This document shows positions 12,953 through 25,768 of a DNA stretch of 64,000 nucleotides, piece after piece. The notes beneath the pieces are model-generated. The model was not told where the DNA came from and did not search any database. It saw only the letters and a program-made list of their open reading frames with translations. The stretch's first letter is position 1. Each line of letters starts with the position of its first letter. Position numbers and translations under genes: made by a program. The stretch is from Liquidambar formosana (lineage: Eukaryota; Streptophyta; Magnoliopsida; Saxifragales; Altingiaceae): positions 15,437,133 through 15,501,132 of the forward strand of contig CM077833.1 of assembly GCA_039720395.1 (NCBI GenBank), given 5' to 3'.

Positions 12953-14195
12953 AGAGAAAAAAAAAAAAAACCGTGCAGACTGCGCAGTGTGCCTAAAAAA
13001 AAACGAAAGAAAAACTCCTTATTTTTCCAATTACTATTTTTCATTTTTATTTGGGCAAGTATTCTAATTACTACTTTCTCTCTCTCTATTACAAGCCTAC
13101 TGTGAAGACGTGAAGTGCTAACAAGTTCTTTTGCTTGGATTTTCTCCACTAAGGTGCTAGTGTGTTATCAAATTAATGTTTTTTGAAAAATGCTTACATA
13201 ACAGTTAAATTATGATCACAAAAATTAATAAATCATGATTTTTTTTTTTTTTTTTTCTGTAAGAGGAACAAACCAATTTGTAATTTTGATTTGACTTTCA
13301 TTGCTTTAATGAAATGATAGTTTGTCATAGTAGCACCACTCTATTCTTGTTCTTCGACAATATAAAATTAATGACAATCTGTCATACTAGTACCACCCAA
13401 TTCTTTTTCTTTGACAGTGTTAGTCTGCTTTATCTTCCTATACAAATTTGTTACAAACATGTTCTATTATTCTTTTAAAATTAGATGTATATATATAATC
13501 TTAGTATAGTCATTCATTATAGAGAGCTGTTTATTTTGAATATAAAAACTTAATTAATAAACTTACATCTCAAACAGCAAAAAATTAAGAATGAGTTCTA
13601 GATAATATTTTTATTATAATTAGATTTAATTAATACAAAGTATTAAGTATATTAATTTATTAATTAGAAAAAGACCTCAATTAGAATTTTGCCTTAAACC
13701 GGTCCTCAACTTGTGTCAAGCTGCCCCTAACCTTTAACCTTATAACCTCTTACACCTTTTATCACTACGCCACTAAAAGGGATGGTCTAGACAAAATAGC
13801 AGTTAAAGGTCTTAACATCACTATTGCTAATATATAGAAAAAGTATATTCGAATGGTATAAATACAAGTAAATCTATTATTTTCAAAAAATTACACTTAC
13901 TCTTTTCTCATCAACTCGATTAATGAAAAAGTAGGGCAAATTACGAAAAACACTCATAGGCTTTAGGTGCTTTTTCACTTTGATATTTTGAATCTTTAAA
14001 CCAATCATTTCAGTTAAAAGTTCAGGGTACTAAAGTGAAATCGTAATGCTGTTAAAGACATCTACAAAAGGACGTTTTTGCCCTTGTCATTTTTTTGACT
14101 ATTTTTGCCCTTGTTGCTTTTGATTAAAAAACTATTAAAAAATATGAAATATGATTTAAAATGATTTTTATAAATAAGATTTATATAGAGATATA
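12206..14195. other. Intergenic, with a 105-bp tandem duplication
   Basis: No gene seen. About 12686-12900 holds two copies (period 105 bp) of a unit containing GGGGAATCATGCCATGGTTT. A CT microsatellite lies at 12926-12952. AAGGCCGGCTCCTG at 12450 resembles a hAT end, but a partner end was not securely found. Confidence 0.5.
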
Positions 14196-14465
14196 CTCCC
14201 TCCTGTTCCTATTTGACCTGTCTCCTTTAAAACAGTACATTTTTTTAGGAAATCCTATTAAATGCTTTCACATCAATACACATCAATATATAAGTTTTGG
14301 CATTCTAATTTTGCTCTCAAATGTACAAAACATTGAAAAAAAGAGAGAATGCTTTTTAAGGGCATTTTAGGAAATGAAATAAAAAGATTCATTGACTTTT
14401 GAAATATGACAATAATTTTGAAACATACCAAAAAAGAAATAAGGCCAATAATTTAAGAAGGGGGG
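14196..14465. mobile_element. Stowaway-like MITE
   Basis: TA-flanked. The left end is CTCCCTCCTGTTCC; the right end is partly decayed. The body shares ACTTTTGAAATATGACAATAA with the copy at 34621-34881. Confidence 0.7.
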
Positions 14466-14534
14466 TAGGATTTCATATATTGCCTCTAAAAAGTGTTTGT
14501 AAAATAAAATAATTAAATATTGAAATATATACAC

Positions 14535-14700
14535 ACACAAAATCGGTCCTATGAGGATGTGCTAATATAAGTTATATCAGCACCATGCATTTGAGGTCAT
14601 ACAATCCCTTGCATTGGCCCGATATATGTACACCATAATCCACCAATGCAAGGGGTACAACCGCTGATGTAGGTGCTTATATAACTTATATCAGCAAATC
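14535..14700. mobile_element. Divergent copy of the CAGCACGTG MITE family
   Basis: The inverted arms contain GTGCTAATATAAGTTATATCAGCA and its partner near the right end, with GCATTG...CAATGC pairing inside. This is an older relative of the copies at 19211 and 46221. Confidence 0.5.
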
Positions 14701-15200
14701 TAAATATGGCTCGGTTTTGTTTTTAATATCAGGTATATATGGACTCCAAAACTCTAATCTAAGACTTGTATTTCGCGGAAAAAAAAAAATTCATTGATTT
14801 AAAACTGATTCATACGTAGATTATTCATGCCAAAGTAAAAATTGATATGAAATTAAGAGTTGCTAACTTCATCCATAAATGTCTACAAATGAGCAATTGT
14901 TATTGATTAAAAAATGTAAACTTTCGATCGAATATTAATCAGTTTCAAGTCAACTTAATTTTTGACATGGATCATATTCATTTGACTCAAAAAATAAATA
15001 AGGCATGAAAATCACCAATCATGTAACGTTGTTTGCATACCAGAATGTTCAAAAGGTTAATTTTTTAATTAGTAATGATTTATCATGTATTATTTCACAT
15101 ATCGTGCGGGCTACTACACGTAGGTATATACAACCCAGTTCATTTCTTGAAATTTACGACATCATTAAGCTAATTAATTTAAATTTTTCTTTCAAAAATG

Positions 15201-16483
15201 GGGAAATTAGCAATTATCCCTAGTAGGGGACTGCTTTTAATAGTAAACCCACTATAAGAATTTTTAACTCCATAACCCCTTAGTTTAATAGTTTTATTAA
15301 CTGTAAGGAAAACAAAATTTTAAAATCCCCACTTTGCCCTTTAAAAGGTTATAAACTGATTTTAAAAAACGAGGATTTGGTTTCCATAGAAACTCATCAA
15401 AGCCTACTAGCAATGATGGCGACGGCGGCGACTCTTCTCCAACATCGATGGATCTCTTCCTTCGACGGCCAGCAGTGACGCCCCCCTCTCCGATGACTGT
15501 AGCAACGAAGGCTTTTCTCCGGCGTGGATGTTCTTCTCTGACGTCGACAGTAGCATCTTCTCCGATAGCTCTTCATCAAGGCCATGACTAGACCTTCTCC
15601 GATGACGGCCTTCTCTAAACTCCTTCTCTCTTCCACCGCTTTGCCTTATGGCTATCGTATCTTCTTCTTCTTCTTTTCATCTCTAAACTCCAGATTTGAA
15701 TTTTTTATTTTTTTTATTTTTTTATGTCTTTGTTTGCAACTCCAAATCTGTCTATTTTTGGGGGGCTGTTGCTTGGTGTTTGAGTTCGGTAGTAAACTGT
15801 TACTACTTGGTGTATAATTTTTTCAAAGCAAATAATAGTAAACTATTACTATTGTTTGTATAAATTTTTTAAAGCACACAATAGTAAACTATTACTATCG
15901 TTTTTATAAATTTTACAAAGCACACAATAATAAACTATTACTATTATTGATATAATTTTTTCAAAGTAGGAAATAATAAACTGTTACTATATAAAACATG
16001 ATATCAAAGCCAAGTTGAGAATCGACCATTGATGGTAAGTCTTCTTTGAGAATCGACGATTGGCAACCTTTTTCGAAGCCTCAACGACTACCGGTGACTT
16101 GTTGGAAAGTCCCGACAGCCCAGCTCGACATCTTCCACTACTTGACGAAGACCCTTTCTTCTCTTCTCCTATTTGTGCCTCTTCTACTAGATTCGACTCT
16201 CGTAGGGAAGTACTATGATGACTTCGACTAGCTACTTCGTCGGAGATGGAAGAGGTCAGAGGTCAGAGGTCGATCGTCAATGGATGTCATTGCTGGTGGA
16301 ATTCCTAAATTGTTGGTAGCAATAGTAAAGTCTCCCAAATGGAACGGTTGTAAATTGTTTGAGAAAGTATAATGAGGGATATTTTTGTCACTATGGAGTA
16401 AAAAGGGGTTATCAAAAAAGTGGTTTTGTTTGTAGGTCTATTGTAAAAGAATCTTATAGTAGGGGGCTATGGCCAAAAATCCC
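15201..16483. mobile_element. Mutator-like non-autonomous element with GC-rich insert
   Basis: Long imperfect terminal inverted repeats begin GGGAAATTAGCAATTATCCC and, inward from the right, GGGATTTTTGGCCATAGCCC. The interior at 15412-15660 is much more GC-rich than its surroundings (GACGGCGGCGAC, TTCTCCGATGAC), as if a piece of gene had been captured. From 15788 to 15985 it holds four degenerate tandem units with AGTAAACTATTACTAT. The target duplication is not clear. A relative is at 37879-38397. Confidence 0.6.
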
Positions 16484-16856
16484 TTAAAAAAAAATTATCC
16501 ATAGTGGGTTTGCACTTTGCGCGCAGCGAGTAGAGGTACGATAATTTGTGAAAAAACATGCTTGTAAGTCAAAACTAATCCCTTGCTAGAAACTCCAAGG
16601 AATAGTCAATTTTTAGATACATGTTACACACTCCCACTCTATGTAAAAAAAATTGAGGCATTTACTTACCGAAAAAAAAAAAAAACAAGAAACAAAAATA
16701 TGAGGCATTTTCTTTTTGAGAGTTTGGGACAAATAGCACCATAGTGTGTGTCTACTGACAGTTGAGGCTGGGAGAATTGAATGACTATTTTTACCAATTT
16801 TTAAAGAAATAAAAACCTCGGAAGTTGGAACTCAAAAAGAAGACCCATAATTTTAA

Positions 16857-17847
16857 GGGTAAATTACAATAAGACCCCCTCTAAAATCTGACTATTACAG
16901 ATACACCCCCTCACGTTTTTAAAATTACACTGACACCCCTTACTTTACAAAATAAACTACAAAGAGACCCCTCCTTCTAACTTCCGTCCATTAATCCGTT
17001 AAATCATATTCAAATTTTTTCAAAATACCCTAACTACCCTTAGTAGATGATAACTTCCATGTTAAATGCGTATAACTCACCAGTCCAATAGTTCATCCAA
17101 TATTTTTGAATTTTTTAATTATTATTGATAAACAACTAAAAGATAATATATATATATATATAAGAAAAATGTTAAAAACAATTTAAATTTTCTGTCCAAC
17201 TGATGTGGCAGCTGTCAAATTTTCTATTTAGAAACAATTATTTATTTAATTAAATTTTTAATTGATTTGCAAAATAAAAAATAAAAAAATTGATTTGCTA
17301 AGTTGCCACCTCATTTGAGTAAGTAGATTTGAGTTAAAAAAAAAGGGGGGGCTATGTAGCATTACTCATATGTAGAAATAAATAAAAAAAATTATTACAA
17401 TGAAAATGCACGTACAGAGGTGGCAAATGACGTGGCAAATGACGTGGCAACTTGCAAATCAAATTTTTTTTAAAATTTTTACACATCAATTAAATAGATA
17501 ATTGTTTATAATGAGCAAATCTGATGGCTACCACATCAGTTGGACAAAAATTTAAGGTCTTTGGCATTTTTCTTTTATATATATATATAATCTTTTAGAT
17601 GTTTATCAATAAATAAATAAATCAATCAAATGTATTGGATGAATGTGTTGGACTGATGAGTTATGTGCATTTAACATGGAAGTTGTCATCCAATAAGGGT
17701 AATTAGGGTATTTTGAAAAAAATTGAAAGTGATTTAACGGATTATGAACGGAAGTTAGAGGGAGGGGGTCTTAATGTAATTTTAGAAACGTGAGAGGGTC
17801 TATTTGTAATTGTTAGATTTTAGAGGGGGTCTTAATGTAATTTACCC
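16857..17847. mobile_element. 991-bp Mutator-like foldback with 9-bp TSD
   Basis: Ends GGGTAAATTACAATAAGACC / GGGTAAATTACATTAAGACC are inverted, and the pairing continues for hundreds of bases, so the element is largely one giant hairpin. It is flanked by the exact 9-bp repeat TAATTTTAA (16848-16856 and 17848-17856). No transposase frame is present. Confidence 0.85.
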
Positions 17848-18130
17848 TAATTTTAAACTCAATCTCAGAAAATAAATAAATAATATTAACAAAAACCTTG
17901 TAAGTTGTAACCCAAAGAGCAGACCCATATCTTTGAACCCAATCTGAAAAGATAAATAAATAACTAAATAATTAAAAATCCCTTTGGTTTTTTAAAGGAC
18001 AACTTCAAAAGTAAACGACAATCACAGAATAACCTGTCGCTCGGATGCACTTCTCTTTCTACCAGTTACGGGTGCTTAATGAGTTAATTTAAAGCCTATG
18101 CTTTGAGATATCTCTTGTTTGACCAAAAAA

Positions 18131-18161
<31 letters not shown>

Positions 18162-19177
18162 ACAAACAAACAAACAAACCACACTCTAGACACATGAGAA
18201 TAGTTGTAATACTATTTTGGTCAAATGTTGAACCTACAAAATGCATGGAATTTGAATAATAAGTAAAAAAAAAATGTAATATTGAGATGCCACTTGAGAC
18301 AAAATTTAATTAGGACAATGATTTAAAATAAATAACACTAATGGAATTGCAAACATTTTCTAAGGTTTATGCGGTTTTAGTGTTATCAGATTTTTAGGGA
18401 AGGGAATACTGTGACAGATAAAGTTATGAATATAGGTCTTCTTTATGATGGTATCCGTTGGCAATGATCTGTCCCCTCTAATCTTCATGCTTTTCTTAGT
18501 TAGGACATGATTGGTTTGACTTTTTATAGGTTTGAGTTTTAGATGTTTTAATTCTTAGCTATGATTTGCATTGTGTTTTTTGCCATCAAATCTAGCTTTC
18601 TAATGTTCTTCTATTTTTCTTATTGTAGTCGTTTTTCCTTGATTAATAATATTTTGAATAATGAACACATGATTTAGAGGCCATTGGATATTTGGATGCC
18701 AACCTAATTGGGATTTGATGTCCTTATTGATGCTTCTATTTTTTTTTTTATTGAAAAAATAAAAAATAAAAGAATACTAATCAGAAAAATTATATTTCCA
18801 GGATGAAGATATATGATAATTCCATGTCAAACTTTCTATGCCGTACTTGGAAAGTTGTTGTTGTTGTAGTTGTTTTTTCTTCTTTTTTTTTGTTGGTAAA
18901 TTACATTAAGACCCCTGTAGAATCTGACAAATACAGATCCACTCCCCCACATTTATGAAATTACACTGACATCCCTTATTTTACAAAATAAACTACAAAG
19001 AGACCTCTCCATCTAACCTCCGTCCATTAATCCGTTAGATCAAACTCAATTTTTTTCAAAATACCCTAACTACCCTTATTGGATAACAACTTTCATGTTA
19101 AATGTATATAACTTATCAATCCAACTCATTCATATAGTATATTTGAATTTTTATTATTATTGATAAACAACTAAAAG

Positions 19178-19210
<33 letters not shown>

Positions 19211-19214
<4 letters not shown>

Positions 19215-19383
19215 GTGATCCCATCAGCACGTGTTGATGTAAGTTACATCAACACTATGCATTGGGGGTTGTACCACTTGCATTGATTCAATGCACCTCA
19301 CATCTCACTAATGCACAAGGTACTACTCCCAATGCAGGTTTTGATGTAAGTTATATCAGCACGTGCTTACCTGATCATCATCC
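19211..19383. mobile_element. CAGCACGTG-family MITE, nested
   Basis: Arms with TCAGCACGTGTTGATGTAAG and (inward from the right) AGCACGTGCTGATATAAC, an internal GCATTGG...CCAATGC, and TA runs on both sides. The near-identical copy is at 46221-46393; a half copy is at 26650-26714. Confidence 0.75.
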
Positions 19384-19396
19384 TATATATATATAT

Positions 19397-19784
19397 AGTC
19401 CACTTCTTATGAGGTTAACCTAACCTAACTTTAGGTTAGGTTACCTTCTAAAACTATACATATGATTCATATTTTACGAAACCAACCATTAGATTAGATA
19501 ACCTTATCATGTAGATGATACATGCCAAAAATCAAGTTGATTCGAGATTTATTGTTATTCAATCCAAAAATTACATTTTTTTAATCAATGACAATAGCTC
19601 ATTTTAGACATTTATGAATGAAGTAGTTCTTAATTTTGGATCAACTTCATTTTCGGTATGCATGACTTTCACATAAAGTAAATCTAATTTAATGGTTGAT
19701 TTCGTAAAATATGAATCACATGTATAATTTCGTAAGGTAACCGAAACTAAAGTTAGGTTAGGTTAACCTCATAAGAAGGGGACT
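19397..19784. mobile_element. TA-associated foldback MITE, nested
   Basis: AGTCCACTTCTTATGAGG at the left is matched by AGTCCCCTTCTTATGAGG inward from the right, followed by a TTAACCTAACCTAAC arm on both sides. The inner sequence (CATATTTTACGAAACCAACC) is shared with foldbacks at 24274, 24880 and 25391. Confidence 0.75.
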
Positions 19785-20316
19785 CTATATATATATATAT
19801 ATATATATATAATGCCAAAAGCTTAAATTTTTTGTCTAATTGATGTGATAGTTGTCAAATTTGCTCATTAGAAATAATTATTTATTTAATTAAATTTTTA
19901 ATTGATGTGCTAAAAAGCTTAAATATGTATTAGAAAAATGCTAAAAAGTTTAAATTTTCTGTTCAATTGATGTGGCAACTGTTAGATTTATTCATTAGAA
20001 ATAATTATTTATTTAATTAAATTTTTAATTGATTTGCCAAAAAAAAAAAAAAATGATTTGCCAAGTTGCCATCTCATTTGAGTAGGTAGATTTGGGCAAA
20101 AAAAGAAGGGCTATGTAGCATTACTCATATATAGAAATAAATTTAAAAAATTATTACAATGGGGATGCATGTATAGAGGTAGTAACTTGGCAAATCAATT
20201 TTTTTTTTTTTTCGCACATCAATTAAAATTTTAATTAATTAAATAATTGTTTTTAATGAGCAAATTTGACGGCTACTACATCAGTTAGACATAAAATTTA
20301 AGCTTTTGGCATTTTT

Positions 20317-20354
<38 letters not shown>

Positions 20355-20705
20355 CTTTTAGTTGTTTATCAATAAATTTTATAAAAAAAATTGAATGTGC
20401 TAAATGAATGAGTTGGAGTAATGAGTTATATGCATTTAACAATAAAGTTGTCATCTAATAAGGGTAGTTAGGGTATTTTGAAAAAAAAAAAATAGTATGA
20501 TATAACTGATTAATGAACAGAGGTTAGAGGGAGAGTTCTCTTTGTAGTTTATTTTGTAAAATAGAAAATGTCAATATAATTTTATAGATGTAAAGGGGTG
20601 TATCTGTATTTGTCAGATTCTACAAGGATCTTGATGTAATTTACCCATCCTCCCTTTTGATAGAAAGTGAGTTCATTTCAAAAGTCATGAAAAGCACCTT
20701 TCATA

Positions 20706-20925
20706 GGGAAGACCAAGACTATATACATATATTTTTTTTGGTGTGTTTTTTTTTGGGGGGGGGGGTTCCCTATGTCTAGGGAAGACCAGGACTATACATA
20801 TACTTTTTTTTGGTGTGTTTTTTTTTTTTTTTTGGGGGGGCCTTTTCCCTATGTCTAGGGAAGACCAAGACTATATATATATACTTTTTTTTGGTGTTTT
20901 TTTTGGGGGTGGGGGGGTGTTGTTG
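20706..20925. repeat. Three tandem units of about 75 bp with G and T runs
   Basis: GGGAAGACCA starts units at 20706, 20779 and 20858. Each is followed by a TATATACATAT stretch, a poly-T run and a run of 7-13 G. Such G runs tend to be unstable. Confidence 0.8.
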
Positions 20926-21665
20926 GATGTGCTAGGGACCAGACGTGGGACGCCTTATTCACAAAGTTATTTGCAAAACACTGTGGAGGAAACCATAATT
21001 TTTATTTTTAATTATTTTGCTCTGCAAATGATATTGTAACCACCAATAAGAAATGTTGACAGTCAGGTGGGTTCTTCATGAATTTTTTTTTTCTTTCAAC
21101 GAAAGAGAGATTAATAATATAAATAAAAGGAACATGAAGCTGGGAACTCCCATACAAGATTCCAAGACAAGATCAAACCCCCAAAACCAAGCTCAAGAAA
21201 ACAGAGGGACCTCGATCACCCAAACGACCCAAGAAAACACGGGGCAAATTAAACTTTGTGTAGCAAAATATGTTACATGTTTTTTTATCAAATGTGGCAA
21301 TCAAAATGTGATGTCCTCTTTTGATCAATAGATCGAGTTTGAACAAAGTTTCCTTCAATTTTAAAGTGGTAATGTGAATTCATTTTACCATATTTTTTTA
21401 TAAAATCATTACTAATTAATAAAACCACCTCAATTGAGAGTGGAAACCTTCTCTTTCATACCTATCTTATTGACAATCAAATAGTGTTTATTGACAATCA
21501 GGTAACAGCAAAGTCAGCTAAAGAAAAGGACTTGTGTATAACATAACCATCCACCATACTATCTATATCATAACCCAATAAGAATTGAACAAAATGATAG
21601 AAAATTAAAGAGGTACGTGGTGTCACTATCACAACCAAGCGCTTTACTCTTGATAAAAAGTTAAA

Positions 21666-23425
21666 GAGTAAAATTGCACCTATAACCCCTTTAATATCTG
21701 ATAATTATAGATGCACCCCTTTTCATTTATGAAATTACATTTACCCCCCTGTCAGGATGGTTAACTTAATGGTGCTAACCATACACATAAAATGACATTA
21801 ACACCCTTGATGTATATTACATTGTTTAACAAATCTTTCTCCTCCTTTCCCTCTCCTCTTCATCAATGCAATTAGATAAAATCGAATCTACACCATAACT
21901 TCATTTTTAATTGGATTTTTATTTTATTCTTTAATTAAAAATATATTAAAATATTATTGGGAATGCTTGAGTTCAAATGTTCAAGTTAGGATCATATTCT
22001 TGAGAAGTTAATATTAATGAAAATGAGATCAAGCTAGCTATGACGCTAATGTGGACAATTTGGCACTATCAAAATAGGCAAAGCTTTGAAGGATCTATTA
22101 AAGAGTTATGGGATGTGGTGTGGTTGCTTTATTATTCCTTTTTACCATTAATACTATCATCTATTTATCAAAAAATAAATGAATAAATAAGTAATACATT
22201 AACAATTTTTTTATTTTTTATTTTTTGTTACCTCAAGATATTAACAAATTAGAGAAAAAACATGAAGATGTTTGGTTTGTTTGGGAAAACAACAAAGGTA
22301 AGATTATATAGAATTATCTATACTACCTATAAAAAGGTGAATGTGAGAAAAACTTTTGATTGACTAATATACCGTTATTTTGAATTTTAAATACACAACT
22401 ATCCTTTTACATCTTTTTAATCTTATTGTTGTTGAATAGATGACAACTACTATTGTAGTAAAGTTTATGTAGGAGACATCTATACTTTTATAATTAACTT
22501 ATATAGGAAACAATTACTATTATAGTAAAGTTTATATAGGAGACATCTATACTCTTGTAATTAACTTATATAGAAAACATTTCTCTTTATATTTCATTAG
22601 AGTTCTATGCAGGGTCATTTTTTAGTTTTTTCATTGTAAATGGATGTTTCTCCATCAAAACTTCAAAGGAAATAGCGAGATTTATGAGTTTTCAATCGTT
22701 AGACGTTAGAATTTGGTAAGCTTGAATTAATTGTTTTTCTCCATAGTATGATGATCATTTTATGATTATGATATATTTACGAAATTTATCAAAGTTAGTT
22801 TGATTTGTGCAAATAGTTTACTTATTTTATTTTATTTTACTCGAATTTATCAATTACCAAAATATAATACCTTCAACTTATTAAATTGGTGACAACACAT
22901 ATCTTCAATAATGATTAATTTTTTATTATTTAAATTATCATTTCAAATTGTTGAAGTTTTGTGATTAATCAATATAATATTGTGTTACTATATATTATTG
23001 GGAATTATTATATTCTAAATTTATTTGTGACCAACTTAAAATTTTTTCAAATTAGTTATACCACTCACTATAAGTTTCATTAGAAATAAAATCTAACCTA
23101 AACCAATATTATTATCCAATTCTTTAAAAATTATTTTTTTCATTTATATTTTATATTATTGAAAAATAACCACATGCAACGCACATGTGCCTACATCTAG
23201 TACTATTTAAATATTCAAATAATAAGTATCTAAGGGTATTCTAGGTATTTTTGGAAAAAATAAACATGAGATTAGCCATTTTGATGGAATTATTAACCGT
23301 GGTTAGCTTGAGGGGTTGTCATTGTAATTTATTTTATAAAGTAGGGGGTGACAGTGTAATTTCATAAACGAGATGGGTGTATCTGAAATTGTCAAATATT
23401 AGAAGGGTGCAAGTATAATTTATCC
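21666..23425. mobile_element. Mutator-like foldback with near-perfect 9-bp TSD, holding a Helitron
   Basis: Ends GAGTAAAATTGCACC and inward GGATAAATTATACTTGCACC pair, followed by paired CTGATAATTATAGATGCACC-type arms. Flanks AAAGTTAAA (21657-21665) and AAAATTAAA (23426-23434) differ at one base. Removing the inserted Helitron leaves about 0.88 kb. It is distantly related in its ends to the GGGTAAATTAC family. Confidence 0.7.
22317..23200 (+). mobile_element. Non-autonomous Helitron nested in a Mutator-like element
   Basis: The 5' end is TCTATACTACCTATAAAAAG and the 3' end is CGCACATGTGCCTACATCTAG, inserted between host A and T, as the family does (5' TC, 3' CTAG with a hairpin just inside). 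No Rep/helicase frame. A 100-bp internal direct repeat lies near 22460-22580. Confidence 0.65.
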
Positions 23426-24273
23426 AAAATTAAAGTGCTATATCTTTTTTCATTAACATTGCTAGTAAATATATACACATTGTAATAAAATATAATCCCT
23501 TGATTGTTGGGATCTGATGAAAATCTTATACCAAAATTAATATAAACAAGAAAGGCATGCAAACTAACTAAAATCACTCTAGATCTTTTGACTTATTAGC
23601 AATCTTAACAAAACGAGAAGGAAACAATACCCACGTGAAATCATATTTATTAAACTTATACTTGTCGGTCGTCACTTCATAGTTTGTAAGTGGCTACTTT
23701 CCTAATAGTCAGAGTAGCAACTCATCCGACGATTGAGGGTAGTGGTTGAGTTGTACTTAACTTACTATCAAGTGGTCTAATATGTGATATATATATATAT
23801 AGCTTATAAGGTTGAAACTCGTAGTGGGCAGCGTTTGAAATTATTGCCATACCGACCGGCTAGTTAGGTGTCTACTAATGTCTCCTCCCATCCTTTTGTG
23901 TCTCGAATTATCAAAGACTGAGCCTCACGTGAGTCGTCTCTTCTCCAGTAGAGAGAGAGAGGTTGGAAGGAAAAGAATTATCATTACCAATGCAATTTTC
24001 CCCCACAATGGGCAAGCCCAGTGCATAAAAAATAATAATAATAATAAAATTTATTATTATTTATATATGAGAAGGGAATAAATTTAAACTCCGATTGGTC
24101 AAGTAGCTAGGAGTAGAGGGTTTGGATTGGACCATCCATAAAGAAGAGATTTACCCTGTCGGAATGCTAGTTGGACTCGTAGAAGGAAGAATGACACCAC
24201 GTGATAAGTGGACAAATCCTTGCCTCCTTGGTCGCCAAAGGATAAAATTTCCTTTTTCTTATTAGTCATTTAA
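23426..24273. other. Intergenic stretch without a recognisable gene
   Basis: No coding pattern, RNA gene or complete transposon is seen. It contains a short TA run (23790-23802) and ATA-rich simple sequence at 24030-24050. Confidence 0.4.
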
Positions 24274-24660
24274 ATATCTAAGTGTACTTAGATGTAATTT
24301 TACATCGAGTATACTTTTTAGTCTCTATTTTACAAAATTAATTATTGGATTAAATTTGATCTGTATTTAAGTTATGCATGTTAAAAATCAAACGGGTTTG
24401 AGGTTATGAGTTGCTTCGTATATAAATGTTCAGAAATGAGGAACTGTTATTCTAATAAAAAAAAATAGGCAATTGTTATTGATAGAAAAATGTAAGTTTT
24501 GAATCTAATAATAATTAGTCTCGGATTAACTCATTTTTTAGCTTGAACATAAGAATGTTATCTAATCTAACAATTGATTTTAAAAATTACGAGCCATGGA
24601 TAAGAATTTTTTAATGCACCCGATGCAAATTTCTAATATTAAGTACACTTGATATTTAAA
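24274..24660. mobile_element. Degraded TA-type foldback MITE
   Basis: AAGTGTACTTAGATG at the left pairs loosely with AAGTGTACTTAATATT read inward from the right. The body contains the family's AAAATCAAACGGGTTTGAGG and GGCAATTGTTATTGAT segments. Confidence 0.45.
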
Positions 24661-24767
24661 GGACTCTCTTTTTTATACTATAAAAATTTATAATACTAAT
24701 AAGTGAAAAAATCTGCTTTGGCCTGACTTCCGTTCATTACTTGACTTCCGTTCTAATTTTTGGGACA

Positions 24768-24804
<37 letters not shown>

Positions 24805-24809
24805 TACAC

Positions 24810-24864
<55 letters not shown>
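24768..24864. repeat. Compound microsatellite (CT)n(CA)n(TA)n
   Basis: A CT run is followed directly by a CA run and then about 26 TA units, a likely length-variable marker. Confidence 0.95.
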
Positions 24865-24868
<4 letters not shown>

Positions 24869-25390
24869 CCTTTTAAAATAAGTGTTGCATTAAGTGCATT
24901 CCAAAAGTCTTATTTGTGACTCATATTTTCCGAAACCATATATTATATTAAATTTGATTGATAAGTCATACATGTCAAAACTCAAATCGACCCGAGATTG
25001 AGAGTTGCTTCACTTATAAATGCTCATAAATAAATGAGTGATTGTTATTGATTAAAAGATATAAGCTTTGACTCAAATAGCAATTAGTCTCTAGTCAATT
25101 TGATTTTTAGCATGGATGGCCTATATAAGAAGATTATATAATCCAGTGATTTGTTTCAAAAAATACAAAAGAGTTTGAAGTGCAAGTTCTATTGTGGGGC
25201 TTGCCAGCCAGGAATTGAGTCATTTTTAAAGGTTTGGTGGCTGATGGAGACCACTAACCATTGCTGAACATCTCTCCTCTACGGTCAACTCCAAGATTCT
25301 AGCAATTTCTCTTGCTCTCAAAGGAAGCCATCCCTGACCTTTGATTGTGTATCGACACTTTTACATATATATATATATATATATATATAT

Positions 25391-25754
25391 GGGTCAGGAT
25401 CAATATACACAATTTTTTACACAAATTTTTAAATAACCTACCTCCAATTCATATTTTGCGAAATCCATCGTTGGATTAGATAGTCTTCCCATATAGGTTA
25501 TACACGTAAAAAATAAAGTTGATATGAGATTAAGAACCGCTTCATCCATAAATGTGAGAAAACTTGTTTTTTTAATCATTAAAAATCTCACATTTATGGA
25601 TGAAGAGGCTCTCAATCTCGGATCAACTTCATTTTTGACATGCATGATTTATGTGGGAAGACTATCTAATCCAACGGTGGGTTTCGCAAAATATGAATTA
25701 GAGGTAAGTTATTTAAAAACTTGTGTAAGAATTTGTGTATGTTGATCATAACCC
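25391..25754. mobile_element. Near-perfect 364-bp foldback MITE between TA runs
   Basis: The two halves are reverse complements almost end to end: GGGTCAGGATCAATATAC versus inward GGGTTATGATCAACATACAC, through to CTCACATTTATGGATGAAG at the centre. The high arm identity suggests a young insertion. It has no coding capacity. The flanking TA dinucleotides fit a Tc1/mariner-type target. Confidence 0.8.
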
Positions 25755-25768
25755 TATATATATATATA

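Larger units (their letters stand above)
18895..20645. mobile_element. Second copy of the GGGTAAATTAC foldback, with nested MITEs
   Basis: The ends match the element at 16857, but its centre has been enlarged by at least two further insertions (19211-19383 and 19397-19784) at (TA)n tracts. I could not read a target duplication. The arms contain multiple TA runs. Confidence 0.75.

Noticed and set aside
12450..13715. Possible hAT element with GGCCGG-type ends
   Set aside because: The two ends (AAGGCCGGCTCCTG and inward AGGACCGGTTTAAGG) match poorly and no 8-bp target duplication was readable.
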